A stretch of 64,000 nucleotides of DNA. Source: Galbula dea. Its lineage: Eukaryota > Chordata > Aves > Piciformes > Galbulidae. The notes beneath the pieces were generated by a model. It did not search any database, was not told where the DNA came from, and saw only the letters and a list, made by a program, of their open reading frames with translations. The position numbers were made by a program, and so were the translations under genes. The stretch spans positions 186,001 to 250,000 of the forward strand of contig VWZX01010538.1 in assembly GCA_013399015.1 (NCBI GenBank), written 5' to 3'. The first letter of the stretch is position 1, and the number at the start of each line of letters is the position of its first letter. This document shows, piece after piece, positions 24,403 through 38,620 of this stretch.

Positions 24403-27400
24403 ATCATTTTCCATAACAAAGGCTTCACAAGCCAGTTTCATTCTAACAGAAAAATGAGTCTGTCAAAAAGAAGATCTCAAGAAACCAAGTCAAAATGACT
24501 CAAGTCACAGGCTAAACAAGAGCAGCCACTGGTATTGCTGGATTTGGAAGACGACAGAAAATAAATAAAACTCTTCCTGATTAAAAAACCTGAATTTCAA
24601 ATTGTATTTCTCAATTCTCCATTAAACTGGAAGTTAAACAAGTGCTGCTTGTTTAATTAAGAATCCACGGAACAAGCTGCTGCAGCAAGAGTGGAGCTGG
24701 TATCCAAGGAGAGGTGCACAGCCCAAATAGAATTACAGCACATGGCTAAAGTACAGATGTAAATATTGAAGTAGTAGAAATATACCTTATTTGTCTTGAT
24801 ATTTCTACACCTATAAATATTTATTTCACGCATAATTCACATCTTTGCAAGTCCTGGTTGCTGACATATTTCACTTCTCCAGATTTTGACTTTTTCTCTT
24901 TCTTCAGTCTATTAATCTGTGTTTTATCACAGAAAATCCAGGATCCTCATCCTGAGCATCACCACCTTCAATGATTTACACTCTGCACAAAGGCCTTCTT
25001 TGTTGTCTTTCTCTCTTTTTAATTGTCTGTAAAAAAACAGGGTTTTTTTCTGGATTATTTTTTGTCTCCCTTTTATGTCTACGACTTTTATAATTTTTCA
25101 TGCCAGGAACTGAGCTACACTTCTCTCTTGCTGCTATAAAACTCCCTAACCAGTCTTATCCACAAGCCCTCCAGCTTTGTGTTGTCAATTTATATTTTAC
25201 AGGAAACAGATTTTATCTTTTTGTGCTTCAAAGACAGACCGGGTCCTTAGGTTAACTTGCAGAAATTAACTGCTTTCAGACCAAAATCAGAACAGATTTT
25301 GTTAGAATTAAGGTAGGATACAATCCTCACTAAAATTAGCTACTGCAACAGTAAATGGCATTATTCTTTGTAACCTACCACATCAAGTTAATGCTAAAAC
25401 TAGTGGAAGAAAACGAGGACCCTGACTATCCATTTGCCACGTTCTCTACAGCTGGAATTGGTAGCTTTGCTTATCCTTCTGACAAACAGCTGAAGCAGAT
25501 AATCTTTTAACAAGGAAGCATTGTTTTTATTGAGCAAAACAAGATAACTTCTGCTAGATTTAAAAAAAAAAAAGACCCATGCATTGACTTAATCATTGCT
25601 AATACTCATGGGAACAAAAATTTTCCACCTTCTGTAACAGAAGAATAATCTATTTAAGAGGAGGAGAAATACAAAATGCCTGCTTCAGGACATCACTCAG
25701 CCTAGGCTCGACAAAAACTCTAAAACACTGTCTCAAGAATTATTCATTTTTATTTTGTAAATAAAACTTTCTACAAGGTTTAGTAAAGAGCTCTTCTATC
25801 AACAGATTCACTTCAAATTAACTCAGCCTTTATTTCTACAGAACTTAAGAATTTTCATACATCTAATATTTATATACATATAGGCTCTATAAAACATGCA
25901 TTGAAAAAATAAATTTCAAGTATGTAAGTATGTAACTGTAACAAGTTTCAAGACAGTCTTGAAAAATTGTTTTTCTGGTTTTTTTTTTCTATTGAACCAT
26001 ATTACAATTGTGTTTGCTATACTAGCAACAGGTTGGTTAATATTTTTTAAATATAAAAAACCAAGTTCACTGTGAAGAAGAATGAGAATAAATGTTTTAA
26101 ATAAGACCATGAAAAATACTATTAGAAGACTAGTGTTAATTATCTATAATCATTCACAGAATTTTTCCACACTTGTATGTTCTACTAAACATGGTAATTA
26201 TGTGACAAGTGACATGTTCTAACAATAAAGGAAAAAATATCTGTATGTTTACCACATTTCTTGTAAAGCTAAAATTAAAATGTGCTTATTTATTGAGTTT
26301 TATTTCATCATGCACAGAGATAATTTATGAATGCACAATATGATATAAATGTTGGGCTGCTGCCATCAATTTTCTCTAAGCAGAATTTCAGGATTGTGTT
26401 TGACCAAAGTAAGTGGAATTCATACAGAGACGGAAGGAAAACAAATACAGCCCCAATTGTAATCACACGAATGTCAACAGTGCTAATCCTGAGTAAAATT
26501 ACAGTTGCCAACCATGCAATTTGTACCTTGATAAAATCACATTGCTTTCCATGTGAATTGTGACCAAGTAAGGACAGGGGTACAGAAATACTTTCATCCC
26601 AACTCAAACACAACAACTTATACTTGATACTTGTAGGAATGTGCTATGCATATGGGAGTACACCCAGGGAAAAGGAACTGTATTTTTTAAATAAGCACAA
26701 TTTCAAAAGACTACCAAAAAAAGATGAAAATTTAATTGAAAATCAACAAACACTGATGAATTGACAAATGAGATAACCAGATTTGCATCTCATTTTTTTT
26801 CATAGGTTGCTTTTCTATCTACACTTAATTTAAGAAAAAAAATGTATTGTCTATACATTGAAAAAAAAAGCAGTTTGAAAGCAGTGAAGTGAAAACTACA
26901 ATCACCAAAAAAATGCTGTCTAGAAGGCTACTGGGTGAAGATGCTGTGTTTAAGATAAACTGTGTGCTCTAAATCAGAAAACAGATTTCAATAGCAGTAA
27001 GAATAATAGTAATTATTCAAGCTATTACAGAATCTTATAGTAACTTGCTTTTTTGATAACAGACTTTGCTTCTATGAAATTATACTACTGTGACTGCAAT
27101 TACACAAATATATACAGGAGTAATTTTCTCAGCTGGTACTAAAAGGTAATGCAATAAATGAATGCTAACAGAAGCCTTTTTAACAAGCCATGCTACAGAC
27201 ATCCTCCAAGCTGTTTGTAGGCTTTAAGAGAATATATAGATTATATTTACAGTGAGAAAATAAAAGTAAACCATGGAAAAAATAAAGATAGCCACCTGTG
27301 AACAACTGTCAATATATATAATACAAAAGTGTTCTGTTCAAAGAAGAGGGAAAATATAATAAAAGCTCCCCCAAACAGAAGACACATAAGTAACATATGA

Positions 27401-30400
27401 CAGCTTAATTGAACACCAGCTCCAATACAGGTCAGCGTTAACTGGGATAGCATTGTTTTGCTGTCCCTTGGATACACGTATCTCACAACCATAATAACCA
27501 AACCAATAAGCTTGTGTTAATTTCCTGTTCTTCCTCTCTATAATTAAAAAACATCTGTCTCTCTTTTAATGAACATGAACTCACCATTATCAATTTTGAT
27601 TCCAAAGAACTCACTCCAGTATCTAAGTGGGAAGCTCACCACAGGATTAAGTTCAAGTTTAATTGCACTGTAGAAATCACTGAAATTAATAGAACCCACT
27701 TCTTCAAATTTACTTATGAGTCAAATAATCAAAGAATCGGAAGACGTACATGTTCCCTCTTCATATCCCTAAACCTAGCAATATGAGCTACGTCTTAGAA
27801 ATGCATGCTTCATAAATTATTAGCAGGGAATCTTTGGAGCTACAGGGTACTTGCACTAAGTAACACACTGGAGTTCAGTATGACCTGAGCATCAGTAAGC
27901 AGAAGATAACACTCAGCAAAGGGAAATTCCCAGATGATGACTTGAAGACGTTTAATTTAGCCAGGACCTGTATGGAAAACAATCTTTTACTAGACCAAGT
28001 AATAGTGCAGACATGCTCTGGGGGCACAAGATCTTTTTCAGTTTTGGAACAGAAACATCAAACTTCACAGCTAGTTTCAGAATACCCGCTTTGAGTTTAA
28101 TTTGACCATGGTAACAGCAAGATATTGGAGAAAGCGGTCTTCTCTGGTGGAGCAAGCAGCAAGTCATCACAAGGGGCCAGCTGAAAAGAACAGTAGTTTC
28201 TGCAGTACAAACGAAAAAAGGTAGAACTCACCTGTAGAAAAGAATTTTGCTGAAAATAGATCACTATGAAACTATAACACAGGTATTTCTACCAAGGCCA
28301 AGATTTTTATTGTTGAATAGTTATGAAACATATGGAGAGGATATAAACAAAAAAAAAGCAGCAACCATGTTGAGGTATAATTCAATTAAATTCCAATTAT
28401 ATACCACAAAATGCTGACTCATGAACCACCTGGTAAAGTGGAATTCAGCAAACGGCAAGAAACGGGGTACTTTGAACAGCAACCACTTACTCCTAAACCC
28501 AGTTCTTGGTTTAGGAAATCGCAGAGGGTTCAGTTTTGAAAACTAGACTCTGAACTGTGTGCTCCTTTTTATCCTTTGCAATTCTACCATCAGTCACATG
28601 AAATCCCAGGGGAAAAAAAGGAAAGTACTGTATAGTTAGACATACAACCTGCCTATGTAATTTCTGACTTGAAACAAGCTTGAGTTGACTAAACAAATGA
28701 CATACTTATCAGGACAACTAAGATGTATAGGCATGAGAAATAAATATTCAATTTTTTTTACCACAAAAGTTGTGGGTACACACTCTCACAGGGTAAAACC
28801 TATGCACAGAAAAACATTAAATCAGATTCTAAAGCTGAGATAAAGAAGATCAACATGAGGTCTTTAAATTACCAATTACATAGCAAGCCTTACATTTTTC
28901 AGAAGTTCCTACCAAGAAGCATGAACCTGAAAACCCACATAAACTCTATTTGTGGTTGGGTTCAGAAGATCCTGACACAATGTATGGAACGAATTTAAAG
29001 TAACACCATGATTCACCACACCTGAGACCGTCATGCCTGCCTTTCATCATCCCTAATGTATACTGCTCTGCGTAATTACATCTACACTGCTGCTCAGATT
29101 TCTGGCAGTGTATCCCAGGACTTTTACCACTCCACTGGCCTGAGTCATTCACGGAAATATTTTGCAGTACAAAAGAAGAACTTGGCTGCTTGTCTCTGAA
29201 TTACCATATACTGTCAACACATTTAACCAACCATTTCCTGCTCTGTATGCAGTTTGGCTGGTACTGGCTACAGCTGACAGAAACAATCACAGACCTGTCC
29301 ATAATAAATTAATCCATTGGTTTTGCTTCTGGCTGTATACTCACAGGGGAGAAAAAAATGCAGGTAGTAGCATTGCAACAGTAATTTTGACTCTGCACAA
29401 ACAGTAGCAGATCTCAGAACAAAATTTATCCCATTCGATGTTGATTTCTGAGTTGCTTTTCATTTCAGGGCAACTAGCAAAGAGTTGGGACTGCATCCTC
29501 ATACAGACACAGGATAACTTGCAATACCTTCAGAATATCTGTGTAAGAATCAGTGTGATACTGTGGGTTAACCTCAGCCAGAAAACATTTCTTCTGCCCC
29601 TGAAATAATAGGCTGTTTCTACCACTGTAGCAAATGGATACCTCAGCTACAAAGGGCATGTGGAGTTATGCAAAGTTTGGCTGAACATAGACCTATGCTC
29701 ATAGACATTAAGGAGAGATGAATCAGCAGTGTGTATTGCCAAAAGTCTGAAGACATTCACCACCTACAAGTTTAGCCAGAAAAGCAGCCTTATTGCTTCC
29801 AGTCTACATGTTTGGCAATTGGCCACCTGGGCCCTGCTACTTTCGGGAACCTTCACCTATTGCTATAGCTCATGAAACTATATCCTGATTTCAGAACACC
29901 TGCCAGAAGGTTTAATTATAAATTTGGTAGATTGACAGTGAGTGTCTGATCTGCTGGTTGAAAATTTGATCCCAAAAGCTGTTAGACACCAACATGCCAT
30001 CTGTCTTGCTGTGGCATGCTGCAGCCTGCACTGCGCAAGAGCAGACACAAGATTTTATCGCTTCAGAGGCAACTATCATCGTGAAGGCTGGGTAAAGGAA
30101 CTAAAGGAAAGAATGGCTGACTTGTAAATCTACACCTTTATGTAACAGTGTAACCAGATATGTGGAAAGGCTGTAAAGAGGCTTATATGACCTTGTCACG
30201 CTTGCTGCTGAACTGTTTCCAGGTTTTTCATTATTTTCCTGCCATGAAATCCCATCTAATGAATCCCATCCTTTGTCAATCTCCTGGAGATGTTTTCAGA
30301 AATATTCCACTTTCACATACATTTCACAAATCTTTCTCCTGAAGGCTGTCACAGTGGCAGTCTACCAGAATCTTGACTTGAGCAACACATCAACAGGAGG

Positions 30401-31777
30401 ACTCTGCAGCATCTGTATTCAAGAACTTTTAAAATATGGGATAAAAATACAGCATGGAACATGAAATATTAAGTTCAAATGCTAAATAAATGCATGTATA
30501 AATTACCTGATAAATTTCAGTACATAAGAAAGAAATAGTCAAAAGGGAAGATTTATGAGTTTACTTTGGAAAAAAAGAGTGTTCTACAAAAAGAACTGGA
30601 CAATTCTTACTGCAAAATGAACAACTTACTGTCTGAGTTAAAGCAGAGCCCAATTTTTAACTTCACTCACAAAAACTGATACAAAGCACATTCAAAATCA
30701 AACCAGGAGTTTTTGTGCACTGACAGAACTAAATCAAAGTAAAATGCATACAACTTTTAGTTAACTCCACAGTGGAGAAATATTCAGTAGTTAAACAGAG
30801 TGCAAGAATCTCAGATCAGGTTAAAATATTTGAGTATTTTGATCAAGATGGATCAAAATTAAATTGATATTTATTTTTCCCATTTACGTAAATTTCAGTA
30901 AGTTTTAAGTCTTAATAATAAAAATTCTGTTATGAACCAGTGAGAATAGGAGAAACATTAAACAAAAATTTAATTTGAGAATATATATATACCCATGGAA
31001 CACAAGGATGTTAATAACACAAATTTAGGTACCACTGAAAAAGAGGCTTATGATCTCGATCTTTCATATTTTCTTCATTTGTTTAGGCACTTTTTAAATT
31101 TGAATGACTACGTAAACTGTAGTTCCAGTAAAATATAGCATTTATAATGCCAATAACTGCGAAAGTACACCAACAGATGTCTTTAATGTTTCAGAGCCTC
31201 AGCCTTGAAGCATTCCTTTCTAGCCTGACAGCACTGGTCTTCCACATCAGCAATTCCTGCATTTAGTTTCTGATCTGCTGTAGTTTGCTACCTGGCTTCA
31301 TGACCTTTTGACAATTACCACAAACACAAAACCTAATTGCATTTTTAGCTTTAAGATTCACAGAAATGCATTTTGAAGGAAACATCATCTTCCTTACTTC
31401 AGTGTGACCTGAAGGCCTGACTACCTGTGACAAGAGACCACTTCAAGGATAGAGGGGAAAGAGGAATGTCTGTTTTCATCTTGTCCAGTTACCCAAAAAA
31501 CTGCAGAGAATAGGAATGCCTAAATTCAAAGAACTATATAAATGAAAATTGTTTCAATTTGTAAAACAAAACCAGTCATTAAATATAATTCCTTAAGGTA
31601 AAAATGGTAAGAATGTTCACTATAGATTCAGTGTCATACCAAGTGAAGCAAATATGAAAATTGACATTGATATTAGCAGTACAAAATTAAGACTAGATGC
31701 CAATCTAAGACATTAATTTAGGTACAATTATGTTAAGGAATAACATTGTCCTGTTTGTTGAATCTACTTTCCTTCTA

Positions 31778-32974
31778 TGACAAAGTAACCCAACTAGTTG
31801 ATCAAGGGAAGACAGTGTAGATGTAATCTTCTGGGATTTTAGCAAAGCTTTTGATACTGTCTCTCACAGTATTTTTTGGACAAAATGGCCAGTGTACATT
31901 TTGATAATCACATCATGTGATGGATGAGCAAATGGTGTCGGGCACAAAGAGTCATAACGAATGAGGTTACATCAGGCTGGCACTCAGTCACTAGTGAAGT
32001 TCTGCAGGGCTCCATCCTTGGCCCAGTACACTGCAACATCTTTGCAAATGACCTGGACACAGAACTTGAGGGGATGGTTAGCAAATTCACTGATGATACA
32101 AAACTGGGAGGAGCTGTTCACTCCCTCAAGGGCAGAGAGGCCCTACAGAGGGACCTTGATAAATTACAGTGCTGCGCAATCACCAACCGCATATTTAACA
32201 AGGGCACGTGTTGGATTCTGCACTTGGGATGGGGCAACCCCAGAAATGTGTATAAACTGGGGAGTGAGAGGCTGGAGAGCAGCAGAGCAGAGAGAGACCT
32301 GGGGGTCCTTGTTGACAGCAGATTGAATATGAGTCAGCAGTGTGCCCTGGCAGCTAGGAGGGCTAGCTGCGTCCTGGGGTGCATCAAGAACAGCATTGCC
32401 AGCCAGTCGAGGGAGGTGATTGTCCTGCTCTACTCTACACTGATATAGCTGCACCTTGAGTACTGTGTGCAGTTTTGGGCTCCACAATATAGGAAAGACA
32501 TTAAGCTGTTGGAGAGTGTTCAGAGAAGGGCCACAAAGACTGTAAAATGTCTGGAGGGGAAACCTTACGAGGAGAGGCTGAGGTCACTTGGTTTGTTTAG
32601 CCTTGAGAAGAGGAGATTGAGGGGAGACTTCATTGCCATCTTCAACATCCTCACAAGGGATAGTAGAGGGGCAGGTACTGATCTTCTCACTGTACTGGAC
32701 AGCAAAAGGATTAGGGGAAACACGATGAAGTTGAGTCAAGGGAGGTTCAGGCTAGAGATTAGAGAAAAGTTTTTCATCCTGAGAGTGGCTGGGCTCTGTA
32801 ACAGCCTCCCCAGTGAAGTGGTCTCAGCACCAAGCCCGAGGGAATTCAAGAAGCATTTAGACAAAGCTGTCAGGCACATGGTGTGATTCTTGAGGTGTCC
32901 TGCATAGGCTAAGGAGCTGGACTCAATGATCCTGGTGGGTCCCTTCCACCTTGGTAGATAGCATGATACTCTGA
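31778..32974 (+). mobile_element. CR1 LINE, diverged subfamily, RT domain to 3' end
   Basis: It starts at the acaaagtaac...ttgatcaaggg segment (the V-D-G element before the catalytic SKAFDTV box, here FSKAFDTVS) and ends near tagatagcatgatactctg. The 3' region (gatcctggtgggtcccttccaccttgg) and several codons differ from the other large copies, so it belongs to another, probably older, CR1 subfamily. It lies antisense to PLCE1. The target-site duplication is not obvious, and CR1 elements usually make only short ones. Confidence 0.9.
31924..32886 (+). pseudogene. CR1 ORF2 remnant with one in-frame stop
   Basis: The reverse-transcriptase palm and thumb are readable in one frame. VLQGSILGP replaces the usual VPQGSVLGP, KFTDDTKLGG carries the DD pair of the active site, and then come LHLGWGNPRNVYKLG, RDLGVLVDSRLNMSQQC, FWAPQYRKDIKLLE and KRRLRGDFIAIF. 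The frame is interrupted by TAG at 32446-32448, where related copies have an Arg codon (LVRLHLEY). Apart from this stop the ~320 codons stay in frame, so it has decayed by substitution more than by indels. The FTDD box and lost P suggest it would be inactive even without the stop. Confidence 0.86.
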
Positions 32975-33615
32975 GAATGAAGTAAGCTCTGATAAGTGTT
33001 GCGTCTTTATGATTAATGATATTTGCCTTTTCAATCTTCACATAAAAGACAACCTGGAGCATGAAAGATGCTACCAGATTTTCCACATAAACCAAGAGCA
33101 GGAAGATCTGCTGCATAAGGTATTTTGGTTATTATTCTTACTGACTATTGGAACAAAATTAATCCAGGTCATATCCAGTAAAAACAATGCTTGATTAAAC
33201 GTTCCCAATTTAAGCCCTGAAGCTTAGCAGAGAAAGATTTTTAAAGGAACACAATACACTTGAAAAATGCTTGATCAATTCAGAGGTGTCAACATTGTGG
33301 ATGGCTTTCAGAAGTTACCTAAAGAGAATCTGATCACAACACTAGTTTGTTTGATGTCTGTTCTCCACATAAGTATTTCACAGAAAAAGGACAGAGAACA
33401 GAACCACGAACAGCTGGTAAACGTCTTCAACATTTACAAGTTGTGATGGAGAGACATAATGAAAACAATAAAGTGAAGACAATGAACTAGAAATGAGTTT
33501 TACTCTTTCTCTGAAAAATACCGTATCACAGGGTAAGTTCTACGAGTGCTCTCAACACTTCAAAAGAAAAATTTAGAAGTATCACAGTAACATAACATGT
33601 TTCTTCCACATACAT

Positions 33616-33994
33616 TCGCAGAATCATTAGGGTTGAAAAAGATCTCTAAGACCATCAAGTCCAACCATCAACCTATCATCAGCATGCCCACTAAACCATG
33701 TCCCTAAGTACCATATCTATACATTTTTTTAAACACCTCCAGGGACAGTGACTGCACCACTGCCCTGGGCAGCCTGTTCCAATGCCTAACAACTCTTTCA
33801 GAGAAGAAATTTTTCCTAATAGCCAATCTAAACCTCTCTTGGTGCAACATGAAGCCATTTCCTCTTGTCCTATCACTAGTCACATGGAGGAAAAAGCAAC
33901 CCCTACCTCACTACAACCTCGTTTCAGGCAGTTCTAGAAAGAGATAAGGTCTCCCCTGAGCCTCTTCAAGACTAAACAATCTCATTTCCCTCAT
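33616..33994 (-). mobile_element. CR1 LINE 3' fragment (minus orientation)
   Basis: Read on the plus strand, it begins with the complement of the CR1 tail (cagaatcattagggttgaaa...) and continues through aagaccatcaagtccaacc, gcctgttccaatgcctaaca and tcctcttgtcctatcactag to a cctcttcaagactaaac end. It is the last ~380 bp of CR1 in the same sense as PLCE1. It is diverged and has no useful ORF. Confidence 0.92.
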
Positions 33995-35699
33995 AATATC
34001 AAAGAAACAAGTATTTGGAGACGAACACTAGTTGAAAGCTATGGGAACCTCTAGAGTGTCTGCCAATGCAGTTTGTCAAGGACACCTGGAGAGTATCTCA
34101 TGTATAAAACAACATGCAAATGGTTGCGTGCAGGAAAAGAACAGATGGCTTTCCTAATGCATGTCTATTGTGTATTTTGAGGTAGATTCGTATGTCCTTT
34201 TTTTTCTTTCCCCAGATGTACACTTTTCTCCAAGCTCATTGGTGAATATGTAGTATCTATTAAAACTACAATACTGTAAATGTACAAAAAATGTCATAGT
34301 ATTTTTCATGTAGGATTAACCTATAACCCAGGAATGCAGCCTGAGAAAAGGTGAGCCTATGAGTACAGAGCAATAAACCCAAATTTTTGCCACAGTGTTG
34401 TTTCAGAAGGGAAAGAATTCAGCTCTTCTCTTGTGTAGACAACCTCCCTCCCCAACTTGGGAAAATAAATCCAATATCTCTGCCTAGAATAGCAGCAGTC
34501 ATCTTAGTTACCCCTGGTCTCACATTTTTTCCTAAGTTGAAATCTGAATGCAACCTTCCAGTGCAGTAAAATCTCTATTTGTTAAACAACAATTAGCTAA
34601 ATTTACTGAGTAAAATATTGTGTAATGAGTTAAAAAAATTAAAGACACGATTCCTCATTTTAGAATGCAATTTCCAATTTTTCAAGGGTAATTTTAAAAG
34701 CTGTCTTTCAATGCAAACATCTGATTACACCAATTATCAGAAAACTTTCAAAAGGGTTGTAACAGTAGGCATCCTTAACAAGCTCATTTTTTCAATGAGG
34801 AGGATGATAGGCAGCTAAATATATATATACATATATTCTTCTTATAAAGGATTAACATGATTTTACAACTTCTAATCACAGTAAGTCACATTTCTGGTGT
34901 TATGTAAGTGTTATATCATGCCAGTATTTCTTTCAAGAAAGTACTGCTACTAGCTAGCTATTCAAAGCAAAGCTCCTGGAATCACAAAGACTGTGCCAGG
35001 AACACAGTTTAAAGGATGATTGGAGGCATTTTGAAAGGAGAAAGAAATAAAATTTAGCAAAACCCAAGCCAACATGATCACAGGCCTTCCACCAACATAC
35101 AGAACATATCAAATGCAAGGTCACCTAATTTCAGTGGCTATAACAATGACTGAAGAAACTAGACATCTTGGGCTACTTCACCACTCCAGTGAGAGTTACA
35201 ATTGCCATGCAGTACAGATGTGGCCAGGTTAGATACCAGGTATCCATGGAATTTACACTAAATTCTGGGTTACCCTCAGTAAAGAGCAAAATTACATGTA
35301 AGAAGAAGTTAGCTGGAAGAACATGTAACTCACTGAGCTAGTTACTTGTGAGGTCAAAGGCACAATTTGCATATTATGTTTTAGCAACACATTCTCATGT
35401 TCTGCATGTCCAACTGTGACATAAAGCAAAATACTTTTCTTGATAGTACAGCCAAGAAGTCTAGAAATGGAAACGTGGCAAATATTAAGAAAATGTATTT
35501 TCTTTGTGATCATATAATTGGTCAAAAGGATTTCTCTGTGAAATTGTTACCTGCATTCTGTAGAAAATTAAAGCTCTTAGCATGCATTTTTAGCATGCAT
35601 ACTTTTCCAGGAGAAATAATTAGTATTCCAAACAAGTAACTAAAAAAAAAAATAAATGCTTTGCCTAGTAAAAAAATAGTTTCTATAAAGTTCTAGTAT

Positions 35700-36140
35700 A
35701 TTATTTCATAATATTATTTGGTTTGAACATCTGTAAGGTACTTAGGAGCAAATGTCTCGAGAACACTGCAAAGCAGGAAGGGTCCAGCAGGACAAACACC
35801 CCCCACCCCCTCACAACTCCTGCTGTGGCCCCAGTGCTCACCCACTACTCAGGAACCCTGGAAGATGGAGGACCAGCTGAGGAGCCCCCAAGCCTTTTCT
35901 CTCTCTTCTGTCTTTACTCCTCTAGATGGAAACTTCAAGAATTCCCTATTGCTATGCTGCTAATGAGTTACCAAGTTGATTGTACTGTTAACGGTTGCTG
36001 AGTTGTCAAACTTAATGTGGTGGTGTTAGTTGATTCCTTGGTGGTAAGTAAAATGTTGGTCTTTGACAGGTTCTGAAATTGGTTTTGTGGTCTCTCTCTG
36101 GGTTTGGAGTCTGAGACACCTAACTCCTTTGTGTCTCACA
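35700..36140 (+). mobile_element. Possible LTR-type fragment, unassigned
   Basis: This patch is clearly richer in GC than its surroundings and changes in composition along its length: a C-rich first half (acaccccccaccccctcac), then a T/G-rich second half (ggttttgtggtctctctctgggtttgg) ending tttgtgtctcaca. A T/G-rich segment closing in CA resembles the U5 end of an avian LTR. I see no primer-binding site after it and no duplicated flank, and I cannot name a family. The 92-codon ORF here (35723-36001) has no recognisable motif. Confidence 0.3.
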
Positions 36141-37926
36141 AGGGTATACTAAAAGATCACCTCCCCTTCAACCCACTGTGTAGGTTAAGACAACATCCAC
36201 ATGTCTCATACAATGCAATGTCTTTCACTCTAAATCTTTCCATGTATCTTTCTTGATGAGATAGTAAAACAGCATTCTCTGCTATATTCACAGGAAAAAA
36301 GTCTGCAAATGTGCACTATTCATGTGCAAGTAAATCTTCATAAATTCACATAAAAAATTACTACAGTCAAAAGGACAATTCACCTATATATATAAATAAG
36401 GACTTCTTAACTACTATAAAATATGGTGATGTGAAGTAAAATTAAACTTATTAGAAATTCTTCAATCTCTTGCTGCTCCTTTACAAAAAGGTAAACCTCA
36501 CTAAGTGACAAACGTAGCTGCATGAACAAACTAGAACTTTTTAAAACGTACCAGAACACAAAGAAATTACTGACAGAACAAATATACAACTGTATATGAA
36601 TGTATAAAAGTTCCACTTAAGGAAATCTTGGAATTGTTGCAGATTACAGCAATCAACAAAATCTACTAGTTCTTTCAATTCAGCTTCTTCCAATAGTGAT
36701 TTAGCCAGGCTAGCAGACACACGACAAATAAACTAATAAATTACCTGCTGAAATTCATTGATACCCTCAAAAGCTGTTCCAAAGCATGCATCTATCTCAA
36801 TGGAAATGCTGGTATGCTTAATAAAACTGTGAAGTCCAAGAAAGCATCTATAGTCCTGAGACAGCAAAAATATCATGCTGCTTAATGAAAAGCAGTCATC
36901 ACAATAACAAAAACTGCTGAGAAGTCAAAGCTGAAAAGATTTTGTTTCTTTCCTTCAGATGTATTTAAATTACAGAGTGGAGGAGCCTGTGTGACTTAGC
37001 CTTAGAACTGAAATCTGTCCAATGACTCAGGCGTTTAAACCATACTGGGATTAGTGGAATAAAAGCAGACTGAAGAGAACAGGGCAGGCACACGTCTGAA
37101 AGCCAAAAGAAGTAAACCAATAGACTACACAAACTATTAAACCAACCTTAACTTTATAATAGAGATTTGAACATCTGTGACTTGCCTCAATATCACTTAT
37201 GTCTTTCTACTTCAAATATAAATGCTTTAAATCCTTATTTATCCATTCAAACTTTTTTACAATCTCACCGGTTAACTGCTCTAGTTTTGCTAGACTAAAC
37301 CCTGCTACGAGCCATTATTTTCTGTAATTGTTTTTGCTTAGTTCGTATCATTTGGGAATTAGTCTAAACTAAATTAAAAAAGATATGGCTATAGAAGATT
37401 GTGCTCAAGCAAACAGGATAGACATATGTACTATACTGTTGTAATTACTTATCTTGTAAAATGAAAGTATTTCTTTCATTTGGTTTTCACAGGATTAATA
37501 CACTTACTACGTATAAGCTCTTCTACACAGTCACAAGACTTTAATGAACTGTGCCTTTGTCATTAACTTTAGCAGATTACATTAGAAAAGGTGTTTTCAG
37601 TCCTTTTCTAACATGAAAACTTTCAAATTTAATGATTTTGCTATCCAAAAGCAAATTCAAAATTAGTAAAATCTGAGGTGACTTCCTCAGATTTTACGGT
37701 ATCTTCCTTAACCTGAAGACTTCAAATACAACTAATTCCTTCACTAAAAATACACAGTAAAACTTGGAAGTTCTCTTTCTTTCCCTTCCCTGTGGTGCCA
37801 CTGCTACCTGCACTGCAGTTAAGATTTCAAATGGTATTAGGGCCAACTTTCTCAACAATATTGTTCACATAGTAAGAAAACAAAACAACAAGGAAAATAA
37901 AACACTAAAACATGTCAGCCTTGCTT

Positions 37927-37987
37927 TGAGCAGAGTGGAACTAAATGACCAGCACAGTCTTTTCCAACCCAAATGATTCCAGGATTG
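37927..37987 (+). mobile_element. CR1 3' tail scrap (old)
   Basis: The sequence gagcagagtggaactaaatg, then ccagcacagtcttttccaac, ending atgattccaggattg, matches the last ~60 bp of CR1 with many substitutions. It explains why a short ORF here ends in this composition. Antisense to PLCE1. Confidence 0.75.
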
Positions 37988-38394
37988 TTACATGGCAGTT
38001 TAGCATTTTACTTACAAACTATAAAGTTTCACTTCAATAGTGAAGTAAAACATAGTCGTATCAGTCTACAAATTTAAGATCTACTGAAAACAGGAAGCAT
38101 TCTAGACAAAAGAAACACAGATCCTGAGTATGGACTGGAGTTGTTCTGTTTTCCAAATGCAACAGCTCTGAAAAATAAGAAGGGACATCAAAACTAAATG
38201 TTTTGTAAGCGCTTTTAGAAGGGGGAGGTAGCTAAAAAGGTGATGATGAAAACAGGTCCACCCCACCAATAATGCACTATCTTTCAAAGCCTTTAAAGAC
38301 ACAGACAAACCACAAAGCATGCAGAAGACAGCTATAAAACTATTCCAGGTTTGAAAATGAGAGTTGTAGGAAGAGATTTAGATCAGAAATACAT

Positions 38395-38620
38395 AACTTT
38401 AGTTCAGTAAAATGAGAATTGAGAGGTGATTTGACTGTGATAGGTAGGTAGGCATCTCCAACAGGGCAAATACATCAGCTCTTAAAGACTTTAACCCAGC
38501 ATAAAAAAGGCAAAACAAGAAGAAACAGCGGGTTCTTCATGACAGACAAACTCAAACTAGAAATGTCACACCCTTTTACTGTGAGCATCACCAACCACTG
38601 TGTATATGGGCCACAGTTCT
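38395..38620 (+). mobile_element. Ancient LINE remnant (CR1/L3-like)
   Basis: The string of words gagaattgagaggtgatttg, aacagggcaaatacatcagc, then gacagacaaactcaaactag and cactgtgagcatcaccaacca lines up, from memory, with the end of ORF2 in old CR1/L3-type LINEs (the region coding for RGDLI...LLN...KRFSLRI...). It is far more diverged than the other copies here. The assignment rests on word order only and needs a profile search. Confidence 0.45.

Noticed and set aside
29400..30150. Possible PIF/Harbinger transposase relic (ACCSLH near 30024 recalls a C-terminal motif of that family; FNY and FGRL occur upstream in another frame)
   Set aside because: Only a few residues agree, the frame is broken several times and no DDE motif or terminal repeats could be found. 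The resemblance may be accidental.
32164..32487. 107-codon minus-strand ORF
   Set aside because: It is the antisense shadow of the CR1 at 31778-32974.
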